DNA of 35,468 bases from Candidatus Methanophagaceae archaeon (GTDB taxonomy: Archaea; Halobacteriota; Syntropharchaeia; Alkanophagales; Methanospirareceae), in assembly GCA_013374505.1 (NCBI GenBank), contig QENJ01000220.1:1-35468 (forward strand). Direction: 5' to 3'. The notes beneath the pieces were generated by a model. That model saw only the letters and a list, made by a program, of their open reading frames with translations. It did no database searches and was not told the origin of the DNA. Shown in pieces: positions 24,143 through 32,840 of the stretch. The translations under genes and the position numbers were made by a program. Position 1 is the first letter of the stretch. Each line of letters starts with the position of its first letter.

Positions 24143-25753
24143 ATGCAAGAGGGGAAAGAGAATTCCACGGGATTTGTAAAAAACATCTGGAATAAGCTGC
24201 AAGATTGGTGGATGAGTTTTGAATACAAACATCTGTGGATTGCACGGCTCATTGTGTATTTCACGTATCTTGCTGCAGTAGTTTCGGTTTGCTTTATTCT
24301 ATTCCCGTATTTCAATCTTTATCATACTGAAGCCAATAGTGCCAGATACATGCTCAGCGCATTGGTTCAAAGTCAGGCGGCAATCGTTGCCATTGTCATC
24401 ACACTGACTTTGATTGCGGTTCAACTTACCGCTTCGGCGTATTCGCCACGAGTAATTGACATTTTCAAAAAGAATCCTGATATGTGGATACTTTTGGGTT
24501 GTTACGGTGTATCAATATTCTATGGGTTCATTGTATTGAAATTGGTGGTGGGGAAAGAAGGTGATTTTGTGAGCCGGATTGCCATCTGGTCGTATGGTTC
24601 TGTTTCTATTTCGTTTGAGTTTTGTGTTTCTCTGGCGTATTGGTTTGGAGTATTCACGTTTGTTGTGTTGTTTCCGTATATGTGGAATATTTTTGGTCTT
24701 TTAAAGCCGGGAAATATTATAAAACGATTGGCAACCGAGATTACCAAAGATAAAATTATAAAGAAGGAAGAAGACCCGATTCAGCCTATCGTGGATATTA
24801 TTCATGGTTCAATCATGAAATATGATCTTGAGACAACACGAGTTGGGTTAAAAGCAGTAACTGATCGTGTAATTGGAATTATTGAAACCGAAATTATTGG
24901 TTCAGATGGTGAGAAAGAGATTTCAGAGCGTTTTTGTAGTCATCTAACGCGAGTCGGCAGATTGACTGCAAGCAGAGCGGATGAAGAATCAACCACAGAA
25001 GTTATTAAGAATTTAGAGAACTTTGGGAAAGCAACTGCGGGAAAAGGACTTAAAAAGGCGACAACGCAAGCGGTAATGTCTCTTGAAGTAGTTGGAAAAA
25101 CTGCTGCAGGAAAAGAACTGGAAGATGCGACATGGGAAGCGGTAAAGTTTCTTGGAGAAGTTGGAGTGGCAGCAGCAAAACAAGGTCTTAAAGACGCAAC
25201 AAGCCGGGCAGTATCATCTCTTGAAGGAATTGGGAGATCTGCTGCAGAGAAACGTCTTGATGGTGCGACAAAAATGGCAGCAATAGGTCTTGGAAAGGTT
25301 GGAGAAGCAGCAGCGGAAAAAGGGCTTGGAGACGAAACAAGCCGGGCAGTATCATCTCTTGAAGGAATTGGAAGATCTGCTGCAGAGAAACATCTTGAAG
25401 GTGCGAAAGGGCGAGTAGCAGAATCTCTTGGAATTGTTGGAAATGCAGCAGGAAAACAATGTCTTGAAAGTGCGACACGCCAAGCAGCAACGTCTCTTAT
25501 AGTTGTTGGAATAGCATATGTGAAAAACAGTCTTGAAGATGCGACAAGGCGAGCAGCAAAGTCTCTTGGTCTTGAAAGTGCGACAGAGAAAGCAGCAAGG
25601 TCTCTTGCAGAATTAAAACGTTTAAATGAAGAAATCGTCAAAACTGCGATTAAAACCTACGAATCGATATTTGAAGAAAAAGACCATGACTCCTTCCAAA
25701 AATTCATAAAATTATACAAACAGAAACTCGAAGAACTGCGAGCCGAGAACTGA
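24143..25753 (+). CDS. DUF2254-like membrane protein with tandem 23-residue repeats
   Basis: Residues 1-30 are cytosolic. Four membrane segments follow at about 33-57, 72-97, 115-136 and 153-183. The second segment and its end (VALQL-like: TLIAVQLTASAYSPRVIDIF) match the pattern of DUF2254 membrane proteins. A linker (190-278) leads into eight 23-residue repeats and two partial ones (280-487), each near 'LxxATxxAvxSLgxvGxaAaxKg'. The protein ends in a charged helix (LKRLNEEIVKTAIKTYESIFEEKD). Total 536 aa. Function is unknown; the shape suggests a membrane-anchored helical scaffold. The stop overlaps the ATG of the uridine phosphorylase relic (TGATG), so the two were once probably co-transcribed. 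Confidence 0.65.
   Translation: MQEGKENSTGFVKNIWNKLQDWWMSFEYKHLWIARLIVYFTYLAAVVSVCFILFPYFNLYHTEANSARYMLSALVQSQAAIVAIVITLTLIAVQLTASAYSPRVIDIFKKNPDMWILLGCYGVSIFYGFIVLKLVVGKEGDFVSRIAIWSYGSVSISFEFCVSLAYWFGVFTFVVLFPYMWNIFGLLKPGNIIKRLATEITKDKIIKKEEDPIQPIVDIIHGSIMKYDLETTRVGLKAVTDRVIGIIETEIIGSDGEKEISERFCSHLTRVGRLTASRADEESTTEVIKNLENFGKATAGKGLKKATTQAVMSLEVVGKTAAGKELEDATWEAVKFLGEVGVAAAKQGLKDATSRAVSSLEGIGRSAAEKRLDGATKMAAIGLGKVGEAAAEKGLGDETSRAVSSLEGIGRSAAEKHLEGAKGRVAESLGIVGNAAGKQCLESATRQAATSLIVVGIAYVKNSLEDATRRAAKSLGLESATEKAARSLAELKRLNEEIVKTAIKTYESIFEEKDHDSFQKFIKLYKQKLEELRAEN
24980..25603 (+). repeat. Tandem 69-bp coding repeats
   Basis: Eight in-frame units of 69 bp within the DUF2254-like gene (starts at 24980, 25049, 25118, 25187, 25256, 25325, 25394 and 25463), then two shorter units. 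Units four (25187-25255) and six (25325-25393) differ at only five of 69 bases, while others differ far more. This points to a recent two-unit duplication or gene conversion. Confidence 0.85.
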
Positions 25754-26081
25754 TGAAAAGATACTTCAAAGGCACACAGCCACATAGAGCAAATAAAAGC
25801 AGAAATCGCTTTTTTACCCGGCCCACCAGAGATAGCTTTAGCAATCGCAAACATTTTCGCATCTTACGAGAAGGTAACAGAACAGCGTAAATTCGTCACG
25901 TATAAGTGCGAAAAAACAGATGGTAAAACTGTTTGCGTAACTTCCACGGGCACCGGCTACCCTTCTGCCGCGATTGTAATAGAAGAGCTTGCGAATTGCG
26001 GCGTTAAGACGTTCATACGAGTGGGCACAACAGGTGCAATTCAAGCGGACATTGAACTTAGGTGACGTGATAATACCATAA
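25753..26081 (+). pseudogene. Uridine phosphorylase relic (truncated, frameshifted)
   Basis: From ATG 25753 the text starts MKRYFKGTQPH and shifts frame near 25781. It then reads HIEQIKAEIAFLPGPPEIALA, TSTGTGYPSAAIVIEELANCG and FIRVGTTGAIQADI to a TGA at 26063. A second shift gives LGDVIIP, then TAA at 26079-26081. These are the N-terminal nucleoside phosphorylase motifs (LPGDP-like LPGPP, phosphate-site STGxG, and R-VGT-GA). At least two frameshifts are present, and more than half of the normal ~250 codons are missing. It directly follows the repeat-bearing membrane protein gene and overlaps its stop. Confidence 0.85.
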
Positions 26082-26156
26082 CTATTTAAGTAGCACGTAA
26101 ATGTTTCTTTTATGAAATCATGTATTTTTAAAACAAATAGGAGGTGAAAAAAGAAG

Positions 26157-27673
26157 ATGAAAAGAAAAGTGACCGTGACGGTTTTAGCATTATTCTGTAT
26201 CCTCTTCAAATTAAAGGGTAACCGAGTATTATCTGAAAATCCGCAACTTATAGCCACAAATTTATGCAGATAATACTCCAATTCCGCGCAATATGTGTTA
26301 ATTCCAACCTTAAAAGTAGAGTAAAGTGCTACCTGACCGATAACAGATAAATTTTAGGAATCAAAGCAGGTCAGGACACAGGATTCAGATAATTTGAAGC
26401 CCGCATACGTTTTACCATACTTTTTGAAGAGGATACATTATTCTTGTGCACAGTACTCGCAGTAACTGCTTCAGCACAGGTGACAGATGATCAAGAGCTA
26501 CTGTATTTACTGGGCTCTCGAGCATCGGAGATAGCGATGAAAGACCTACCTTTCGATAAGGACGATCCAAATATTTTGGTAATGTCGAGTGCGAGCTATG
26601 CAATAATTGACGGGCATAATACAGATAGATGTATCGATGGCGTTGCAGATGCAAGTGGTTGTACGGTCGGTAAGGGAAACTTGCTTTTAATACACAGAAG
26701 TAGAGAGAAGCCTCTCTGGTTTGCCTTCTTCAGTAAGAATACGAAAGAGTGCGTGTATCTTCAAGTGAATAATGCGGTGCTCGGTAAGAGTGTTGATGAG
26801 CTCAATGCGCTTGCTGACGAAGAGGTCTTTACAAAGATTACGAAGGCGAATATCGGTGCGGATAAGCTGCTGAGCGAGCCAGAAGCATGGGATGAGAAGA
26901 TGAAGGCAGGGATATTTGGTGGCGGTGCAAAGCCATTTAACAACGAGTTCACGATAATGACGATTGCAAACATCTGGGCAAAAGGCGCACCACCGGAACT
27001 CATTCGTGCAAATCAATTCCATAACCACCTCTGCCCGGGGTCTGCAAGTGGATTTCTCTTCGTCAAATATATAGACAATAATCTGCCATTGGAAAAACCA
27101 AGCCAACGCTACCAGATAATTGCAATTAAGCCCTGGTGCAAGGACGACATCATGCAATGGATATTAGAAGCTACCATAGGAAATAAAAATTACATTGCAA
27201 AGGATCTTACTCCTGAACAGATGAAACAATTGCCAGAAGACGCAAAAGATGTCGCCAATGTCGTAATCAGATGGGATTCTGCTACGGGGACGGGAAAAGG
27301 AATAGTCATAGCATGGGATTGGGATAATGCGTGTCAAATGTGCGGCGGAGTAAGCAAAAAAGACCTCACAGCTTTTGATACACATAGATGGTGGTGGATG
27401 AGGTTGAAGATGAATCAATGGATGTTGGATTACACGGACAGCCCGGAGACACTTATTCACACAGTAAAAGAATTCGATGTCAATAGTCTGGCTGAACTGA
27501 ACTATCTCAAATCTGCTGGCGTAAATCCACTGGTTGAGCTTGGTGTCATGCCAAAATCAGAAACGACACCGACACCCGCAGAAAAAACGCCATCAATCCC
27601 TGGACTTGGTGTCATTGCAGCCATAGCCATAGCAGGTGCGCTTGTGTATGTGGTGAGAAGAAGAAAAGCATAA
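26157..27673 (+). pseudogene. Secreted FmdE-family protein gene interrupted by a MITE in its signal peptide
   Basis: The gene starts at ATG 26157 after GGAGGTGA with MKRKVTVTVLALF. It is cut by a 240-bp element plus target duplication, and resumes at 26444 with LCTVLAVTASAQVTDDQ. Joined without the insert, this is a perfect signal peptide. The mature part has a partial FmdE-type segment (residues ~60-85 of the downstream frame, CIDGVADASGCTVGKGNL) and a full FmdE core with RANQFHNHLCPGSASG (His/Cys metal motif near 193-197) and a C-terminal CQMCGG. It ends in PGLG, a hydrophobic stretch and RRRKA, a PGF-CTERM-like sorting signal. FmdE-domain proteins bind zinc and relate to molybdenum/tungsten formylmethanofuran dehydrogenase accessory proteins; the secreted form has no known role. 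The body is intact, and TTG 26444 could start translation, but without a working signal peptide. Confidence 0.85.
26197..26436. mobile_element. MITE, 240 bp, perfect 14-bp terminal inverted repeats
   Basis: The ends are GTATCCTCTTCAAA (26197-26210) and its exact reverse complement TTTGAAGAGGATAC (26423-26436). The flanks are identical ATTATTCT copies at 26189-26196 and 26437-26444, an 8-bp target duplication. Inner sequences also pair, notably ATTATCTGAA near 26228 with its complement near 26386. There is no open frame of size inside. A full-length partner with the same ends is not in this window, so the transposase source is elsewhere. Confidence 0.9.
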
Positions 27674-27708
27674 TATAACTCACTAAGAAAGTTTAAAAAT
27701 CCGGGTCG

Positions 27709-27757
27709 TGAGGGCGTAAACGTAACATTACCCTCATCCTTCCCTTCCCTTTTTTTG
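27709..27757 (+). terminator. Possible terminator after the FmdE-family gene
   Basis: TGAGGG (27709-27714) and CCCTCA (27731-27736) can pair, with a 16-nt loop, and a pyrimidine run ends in seven T at 27751-27757. Archaeal termination relies mainly on the T run. It sits between two convergent genes and may serve either. Confidence 0.4.
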
Positions 27758-27804
27758 CAGGAATACTATTACGGGAAAAAATCGGAAAACTTATAAAAGC
27801 CGTC

Positions 27805-28650
27805 TCACAAATAACTCTTGCAAAACTCTACATTCCTTTTCAACTCTTCATAATCCATTTCGTCCTTATTTCTATTTCGCCAGAAAGTCTCTATCAACAG
27901 ATATTTATAACTCGTACTCTTCAAAAGCGCGAATATCTTATCGAACTCCAACTCGCCTTTTCCTATTGATAAATGGTCCTGCTTCTCTGTAAGACAGCAA
28001 TCATGCAAATGCACCGCCAGTATTTTCGCACCACATTTCTCTATCCACTGCTCAATATAATCCATATAGCTACCTTTTTTCTGTCCCACTGTGCTCAACA
28101 GCTCGGATAAAACTGCATGCCCAACATCAAAGGTGAAATACAAATTCGGTGCCGAAATAGCTTCGAGTATCAGGTCAGATTGTTCCAGAGTAACCAGATC
28201 ATTCTCCACCGTTACTACTATACCGGATTTCGCCGCTATTTCTGTTATCGCGTGGCATCTTCCGAGTCCTTTTGTTTTTATCTGCATCCGCACATCCTCT
28301 AGCTTAAACGTGGAAACTTGTGGATGTAAGTGCAAATTGTAATATAACGAAATAGGCTGGAACTCAGCAGAAAAATCCAGGCAACGCTTCAAAACGGTCA
28401 TACTCGCATCTGCCAACTCCTCTCTTGGATGTGCCACTGATATATCAAGCGGAGAATGAAACGCGATTTTCAAGCCTCTGTCTTCTAATAAACTCTTCAG
28501 CTCTTCCCGTTCCGCATGTTTCATACAGTCAGGCAATGGATAGTCTAACGAAAACTCAAAATAATCCAGTTCAAGCTTGTACAGCTCTTCTATTGTCCGC
28601 TTGAATGGGCGGTTGCCGTACCATACCGGTGCGCCTAAGAGAATACTCAT
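27805..28650 (-). CDS. TIM-barrel sugar isomerase/endonuclease IV-like protein
   Basis: This 281-aa protein is of the xylose isomerase-like/AP endonuclease 2 superfamily (TIM barrel with metal-binding His/Glu/Asp). Landmarks are KIAFHSPLDISVAHP (residues ~61-75), NLHLHPQ, VVTVENDL, YFTFDVGHAVLS and AVHLHDC, with ILIETFW-like text (YLLIETFW) near the end. These match the alternating metal ligands of the superfamily. Whether it acts on a sugar phosphate or on DNA cannot be told. It is a single gene, convergent with the FmdE-family gene and co-directional with the NfeD/Clp protease gene, 84 nt from it. Confidence 0.75.
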   Translation of the reverse strand: MSILLGAPVWYGNRPFKRTIEELYKLELDYFEFSLDYPLPDCMKHAEREELKSLLEDRGLKIAFHSPLDISVAHPREELADASMTVLKRCLDFSAEFQPISLYYNLHLHPQVSTFKLEDVRMQIKTKGLGRCHAITEIAAKSGIVVTVENDLVTLEQSDLILEAISAPNLYFTFDVGHAVLSELLSTVGQKKGSYMDYIEQWIEKCGAKILAVHLHDCCLTEKQDHLSIGKGELEFDKIFALLKSTSYKYLLIETFWRNRNKDEMDYEELKRNVEFCKSYL

Positions 28651-28734
28651 CTGTTATTACCTCACGATTTGTTTAATGGCCAAATAGGGAATAGAACTTT
28701 CCATTTTTTATTTTTATAATCCCTATTTGCCTTT

Positions 28735-30051
28735 TTATTCCTTCCTTTTAACAAACAACGTTAACCCCTCTCGTGCAACAATTTCCACTTTCTCGCCCTC
28801 TTCTATTTCATCTGCCTGTGTTCGTGCATTCCAGATTTCGCCATGTATCTTTATAGTGCCTTTTTCTTCTGTTATTTCCGTATCGGCCTTCGTTACTTGT
28901 CCGATAAGTTCTTCACCACCCACTTTTATGCTTCGCTTTCTCAGCTTCAATACCGCTCCGAGCGCGAATATAAAAAAAACAGCGGATGCAGCGGCAATAC
29001 CTAATATAGTAAGTAAAAAACCTCTGAACCATTCGGGATCGAAGAGTAAAGGCTCTTTTGGGAGTATCAGAGCGCCTATTATCAGGCATACCACTCCGCC
29101 CACAGTGAGTATCCCAAAAGTCGGTGTAAGTGCCTCAGCTATGAATAAAATAACGGCGATTACTAATAAAAGTACACCAAACATATTCACCCCGAAAAGC
29201 CCCATACCGTATAGCGCTAAAATCAGGCATATCGCACCTATCATCTCCGGTACGTAAGTCCCGGGCGACATGAACCCAAAAATCAGCCCATATATGCCAA
29301 CCATAAAGAGAATAAATGCTATTTGCGGGTTGCCAAGCAGATTTAATACAGAAGACCGCGTACTCTTCTTCTTTATGTATAACGAAGCATCCGCAGTCGC
29401 TAAAGTCTGGTTTTCACCGTTTACTTCTACTGTCATGCCATCCACGGCATTCAAAAGCTCGGTTTCGTCCTCGGCAATGAGGTCAATTATTCCTCTTTCT
29501 AGGGCGGTATTCTCATTCAGCACATCGTTATCGGTGACGAACCGCTTTGCCTGCGTTGCATTCCTACCCCTTGAGGCTGCTATGCTCTCCAGATGCCCGG
29601 CGTAGAACTTTATTGTCTTATTATCCGCAGCCTTTCTGCCTTCTATACCTATCGCAACCGGCATTGCCGCACCTGTTGTCGTTCCGGGAGACATCGCTGC
29701 GATATTACCGGAAACCAGGATAAAAGCACCTGCAGATGCTGCAATCGCGCCTTTTGGCGTTACATACGTGATAACCGGCGTTTGCGAATTCAAAATCGCT
29801 TCCGTTATTTTACGTGTGGAATCCACAATTCCGCCTGGTGTATTTAGTTCGAGCAATACCGCTTCTGCACTCATATCTTCTGCTTCTCTTAAACCTTCCA
29901 CGACCTCTAAAGCTGTGCCTTCTGTAATCGTGCCCTCGATTTTCAGTACGTAAATTACGTTTTTATCGTCTTTGCTCTCGCCGCTAACGTAGGTGACAAA
30001 GGCAAGTAGCACGAGCACGATAAATATACTGCGTAGAAGTTTAGTAGTCAT
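28735..30051 (-). CDS. NfeD/ClpP-type membrane serine protease
   Basis: Membrane-bound serine protease of the NfeD long-form family (COG1030 type). It has a signal peptide or anchor (LLRSIFIVLVLLAFVTYV), then a ClpP-like domain with LELNTPGGIVDSTRKI and the catalytic Ser in PKGAIAASAGAFILVSG (Ser ~114 in the longest frame). A Lys near 153-156 completes the likely Ser-Lys dyad. Four to five membrane helices follow, then a C-terminal NfeD OB-like domain (GTIKIHGEIWNARTQADEI). The family cuts stomatin partners in archaea; no stomatin gene is visible here. The open frame begins with TTG 30075, but ATG 30051 (MTTKLLRS) is the more likely start, giving 438 aa. Divergent from moaE. Confidence 0.88.
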   Translation of the reverse strand: MTTKLLRSIFIVLVLLAFVTYVSGESKDDKNVIYVLKIEGTITEGTALEVVEGLREAEDMSAEAVLLELNTPGGIVDSTRKITEAILNSQTPVITYVTPKGAIAASAGAFILVSGNIAAMSPGTTTGAAMPVAIGIEGRKAADNKTIKFYAGHLESIAASRGRNATQAKRFVTDNDVLNENTALERGIIDLIAEDETELLNAVDGMTVEVNGENQTLATADASLYIKKKSTRSSVLNLLGNPQIAFILFMVGIYGLIFGFMSPGTYVPEMIGAICLILALYGMGLFGVNMFGVLLLVIAVILFIAEALTPTFGILTVGGVVCLIIGALILPKEPLLFDPEWFRGFLLTILGIAAASAVFFIFALGAVLKLRKRSIKVGGEELIGQVTKADTEITEEKGTIKIHGEIWNARTQADEIEEGEKVEIVAREGLTLFVKRKE

Positions 30052-30131
30052 CGTTGCAGACCTGTTGTGTAACAATAAATAAGTTATATGTCTTTCCGCA
30101 TTAAAATGTATAGCACTGGTAATTGTAATAA

Positions 30132-30509
30132 ATGAAGAGCGGAAAAATGTTTACAGAAGAAGATTTTGCACTCGATACTCTCGTGCAAGGAATGAAAAAA
30201 CCGGAACTGGGCTGTATTGTCTCGTTCATCGGTGTCGTGCGGGATGACGAGGGAACAAAGGGCATGGAAATAGAGATAGACGAGCAAACGGCGAAAACTG
30301 AGCTTGAGCAGCTAAAACGAGAAGCACTGGAGAACTTTGACATAGAATCAGTGGAAATAGTGCACAGAAAAGGTTTTTTAGACGTGAGTGATAGCATCGT
30401 GGCTATTTTAGTGGGTGCGGGACACCGAAAAGAAGCGTTCCGAGCTTGTGAACATCTGATAGACGTATTGAGGCTAAGCGGGTCTATACGGTTGACCGAC
30501 CGGAAATAA
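30132..30509 (+). CDS. moaE: Molybdopterin synthase catalytic subunit (MoaE)-like
   Basis: Expected to insert sulfur into precursor Z to make molybdopterin, with MoaD as donor. Visible family text: GCIVSFIGVVRDDEGTKGME, KREALENFDIESVEIVHRKG, and VGAGHRKEAFRACEHLID. The 125-aa product is short. After LIDVL it ends RLSGSIRLTDRK, where MoaE normally has an ...PIWKKE segment carrying the conserved catalytic lysine. Either the end is divergent, with another lysine used, or a late change altered the C-terminus. Another frame does not clearly restore PIWKKE. It is divergent from nfeD and 45 nt before lysA. Confidence 0.8.
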   Translation: MKSGKMFTEEDFALDTLVQGMKKPELGCIVSFIGVVRDDEGTKGMEIEIDEQTAKTELEQLKREALENFDIESVEIVHRKGFLDVSDSIVAILVGAGHRKEAFRACEHLIDVLRLSGSIRLTDRK

Positions 30510-30554
30510 TATATATTTGCACAAACAAAGTTATAGCAAGAGTGTGAAATAGAA

Positions 30555-31838
30555 ATGGCAAAAGAAGACAACCATCTATTCTTTGGTGGTGTGGACGTTG
30601 TAGAACTGGCTGAACGATACGGTACGCCGCTCTATGTGACAGATGAGACAATGTTAAGAGCGAATATCAGGAATTATAAACGTACTTTCGGGAAGCCCAA
30701 CACGGACATAGATACCGACATATTCTTTGCGGTAAAAGCAAACGGTAATTTAGCGATTTTGAAGGTGCTGGCACAAGAGGGTATGGGTGCGGATGTGTTT
30801 TCAGCAGGCGAACTCCATCTTACTAAGTTAGCGGGCATACCACGTGAAAAGATTTTGTTCAACGGTAATTCAAAGAGCGAAGACGACTTAAGAACTGCGG
30901 TAGAGTCGGGTGTAAAGATCTCAGTAGATTCGCGTGACGAGCTGAGCGCTTTAGCTGCGGTTACTGACGAGCTGGGCAAAGAAGCGGCGATAGCCATACG
31001 AGTAAATCCTGATGTATCGCCTGCGGTAAATCCCAAAATAGCCACGGGCTTAAAAGAATCGCAATTCGGGGTGCCATACCACGAAATTATATCTGTCTGC
31101 GAAGAAGCAGAGCAGTATAGAAACATTGCTCTTAAAGGCTTGCATTGTCATATCGGCTCGCAAATACTGAAGTTAAACGTATTTGGCGAAGCTGCGGAGA
31201 AGATGATGAACCTCGTTGAGCAATTACATGAACGTGGAATGGAACTCGAATTCGTGGACCTCGGTGGCGGGCTTGGAATCGGTTATAGTGACGAGGATAA
31301 AAAGATAGTGCCTACGCCTGACGACCTCGCAGAAGTAATATTACCTATTCTTACAGATAGGATGAATTCATTGGGGCTAAACCTGAAGCTAATCCTGGAG
31401 CCGGGACGGTCTATTGCCGGCACTACCGCCATACTACTAAGCCATGTGAATGCGGTTAAGCCCGCGCATAAGATTTTCGTGGCGATAGATGCCGGGTTTA
31501 ATTTGTTGATACGACCTGTGATGTACGATGCGTACCATGAAGTGGTGGTAGCGAACAGGCAAAATGAGCGTGCTTCGACTCTATATACCGTTGTTGGTCC
31601 CGTATGCGAATCCGGAGATATAATCGCGAAGGACAGGATGCTGCCGGCAGTAAAACGAGGCGATTTGATTGCAATACAGGATGTCGGTGCTTACGGTTTC
31701 TCGATGAGTTCGCAATATAATGGACGGCCGAGATGTGCCGAGGTGCTTGTAAATGATGGCACGGTGGATTTGATACGGTCGAGAGAGGGCATAGAAGATT
31801 TGTTGAGGACACAAAAGGTTCCGGATAGGTTGATGTGA
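30555..31838 (+). CDS. lysA: Diaminopimelate decarboxylase
   Basis: PLP enzyme for the last step of lysine synthesis, fold-type III. The 427-aa protein has the PLP lysine at residue 61 (FFAVKANGN), HCHIGSQI, GGGLGIGY (phosphate loop), EPGRSIAGTTAILL, and the C-terminal GPVCESGDIIAKDR and DVGAYGFSMSSQYNGRPR. All these are LysA signatures, and length is normal. With dapA it shows the diaminopimelate route. It overlaps pheA by four bases (GTGA), so the two are translationally coupled. Confidence 0.96.
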   Translation: MAKEDNHLFFGGVDVVELAERYGTPLYVTDETMLRANIRNYKRTFGKPNTDIDTDIFFAVKANGNLAILKVLAQEGMGADVFSAGELHLTKLAGIPREKILFNGNSKSEDDLRTAVESGVKISVDSRDELSALAAVTDELGKEAAIAIRVNPDVSPAVNPKIATGLKESQFGVPYHEIISVCEEAEQYRNIALKGLHCHIGSQILKLNVFGEAAEKMMNLVEQLHERGMELEFVDLGGGLGIGYSDEDKKIVPTPDDLAEVILPILTDRMNSLGLNLKLILEPGRSIAGTTAILLSHVNAVKPAHKIFVAIDAGFNLLIRPVMYDAYHEVVVANRQNERASTLYTVVGPVCESGDIIAKDRMLPAVKRGDLIAIQDVGAYGFSMSSQYNGRPRCAEVLVNDGTVDLIRSREGIEDLLRTQKVPDRLM

Positions 31839-32761
31839 GTGAAAAAGGCATGAAAATCGGGATATTAGGTCCTGCCGGGACGTTTACGGAAACGGCGGCA
31901 GTGCAGTGGCTGAAAGAGTCAGTAAAGAATGATACAGGCGAGATAAACTATTATGACACGATATTTGAGGTAGCGGAAGGACTGTTAAAGAACGAGGTGG
32001 ACTATGGGATTGTACCAATCGAGAATTCTCTGGAAGGTTCTGTGGGTGAGACCTTAGATGTTCTATCAGGCGAAAATGCCGAAGGCGGTATGCAGATAGT
32101 AGGCGAGATATTAGTGCCGATACGGATTTGTTTGATGGCGAAACAAAACCTTTCTTTAAAAAAGAAAGCTTTAGCAAAGAAACATGTTTATTCGTCTCAC
32201 GAAGACGATGCACAGGCTCTTGCCGGAATAAGAACGATAGTTTCTCGCCCGCATGCACTGGCGCAGTGTAAGCGGTTCCTACGGGAACGGTGTAAAGGGC
32301 TGGAACTGAAAGCTGTGGACAGTACGGCGGGTGCTGCGAAATTGGCTTCGCAATCAGAAGAGTTAGCAGCGTTAGCGTCTGAAGAAGCAGCGGACAAATA
32401 CGGGCTTAATATAATCGTGGAAGATGTGCAGGACCGAGATAGTGTTACGAGATTTGTCGTGCTTTCTTCTTCTGGTATAAAAACATATCCTACCGGTAAC
32501 GATAAGACTTCTATATTGCTATACCTGAAGGACAGTCCGGGTGCGTTATACGATACTTTGGGTGAATTTGCACAACGTGAAATAAGCCTCACGAAGATTG
32601 AGTCACGACCGTCAAAGAAGGCTATGGGTGATTATATGTTTCACATCGATTGCGAAGGGCATATAGAGGAGAAGAAGATAAAAGAAGCGTTAGAAGGTGT
32701 TAAAACTAAGGTGGTGATGTTGAAAATGCTGGGTGCTTATCCTGTGGCAAGTAACTATTAA
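31835..32761 (+). CDS. pheA: Prephenate dehydratase
   Basis: Converts prephenate to phenylpyruvate in phenylalanine synthesis. From GTG 31835 the protein is 308 aa, with GILGPAGTFTETAAVQWL at residues ~8-25, VPIENSLEGSVGETLD, DSVTRFVVL (catalytic TRF), and a C-terminal ACT domain (PGALYDTLGEFAQREISLTK followed by IESRP), the phenylalanine sensor. No chorismate mutase domain is fused. An ATG at 31850 (MKIGILGP) is an alternative start. It is the last gene before the intron-flanked cassette. Confidence 0.95.
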   Translation: MSEKGMKIGILGPAGTFTETAAVQWLKESVKNDTGEINYYDTIFEVAEGLLKNEVDYGIVPIENSLEGSVGETLDVLSGENAEGGMQIVGEILVPIRICLMAKQNLSLKKKALAKKHVYSSHEDDAQALAGIRTIVSRPHALAQCKRFLRERCKGLELKAVDSTAGAAKLASQSEELAALASEEAADKYGLNIIVEDVQDRDSVTRFVVLSSSGIKTYPTGNDKTSILLYLKDSPGALYDTLGEFAQREISLTKIESRPSKKAMGDYMFHIDCEGHIEEKKIKEALEGVKTKVVMLKMLGAYPVASNY

Positions 32762-32769
32762 GATTGTGG

Positions 32770-32840
32770 TTTCTAAAAAGGTTGCGGGTAAACAGCACAG
32801 GAGTGATTTTAACCATCTGGCGGATCAAACTACGAGGCAC
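32770..32840 (+). repeat. 71-bp direct repeat, left copy
   Basis: Matches 34445-34515 with five mismatches and no gap (TTTCTAAAAAGGTTGCGGGT at the start, TACGAGGCAC at the end). The two copies are in the same orientation on either side of the ATPase/STAS gene pair, so recombination between them would remove or circularise about 1.67 kb. Confidence 0.9.

Noticed and set aside
24980..25603. Regular 69-bp repeats considered as a CRISPR array
   Set aside because: The units are contiguous, in frame and coding, with no constant-repeat/variable-spacer pattern; no cas genes are present.
24940..25641. A reverse-strand 233-codon repetitive frame
   Set aside because: It mirrors the 69-bp coding repeats of the membrane protein gene; the + strand frame is longer and has membrane segments and a start.
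25838..26281. A reverse-strand 147-codon frame
   Set aside because: The + strand here encodes recognisable uridine phosphorylase fragments and part of the MITE; the reverse frame has no family features.
28727..29257. A 176-codon Ser/Pro-rich frame opposite the NfeD/Clp gene
   Set aside because: It is a shadow of the protease gene; Ser/Pro/Thr-rich text is typical of the antisense of a membrane protein gene.
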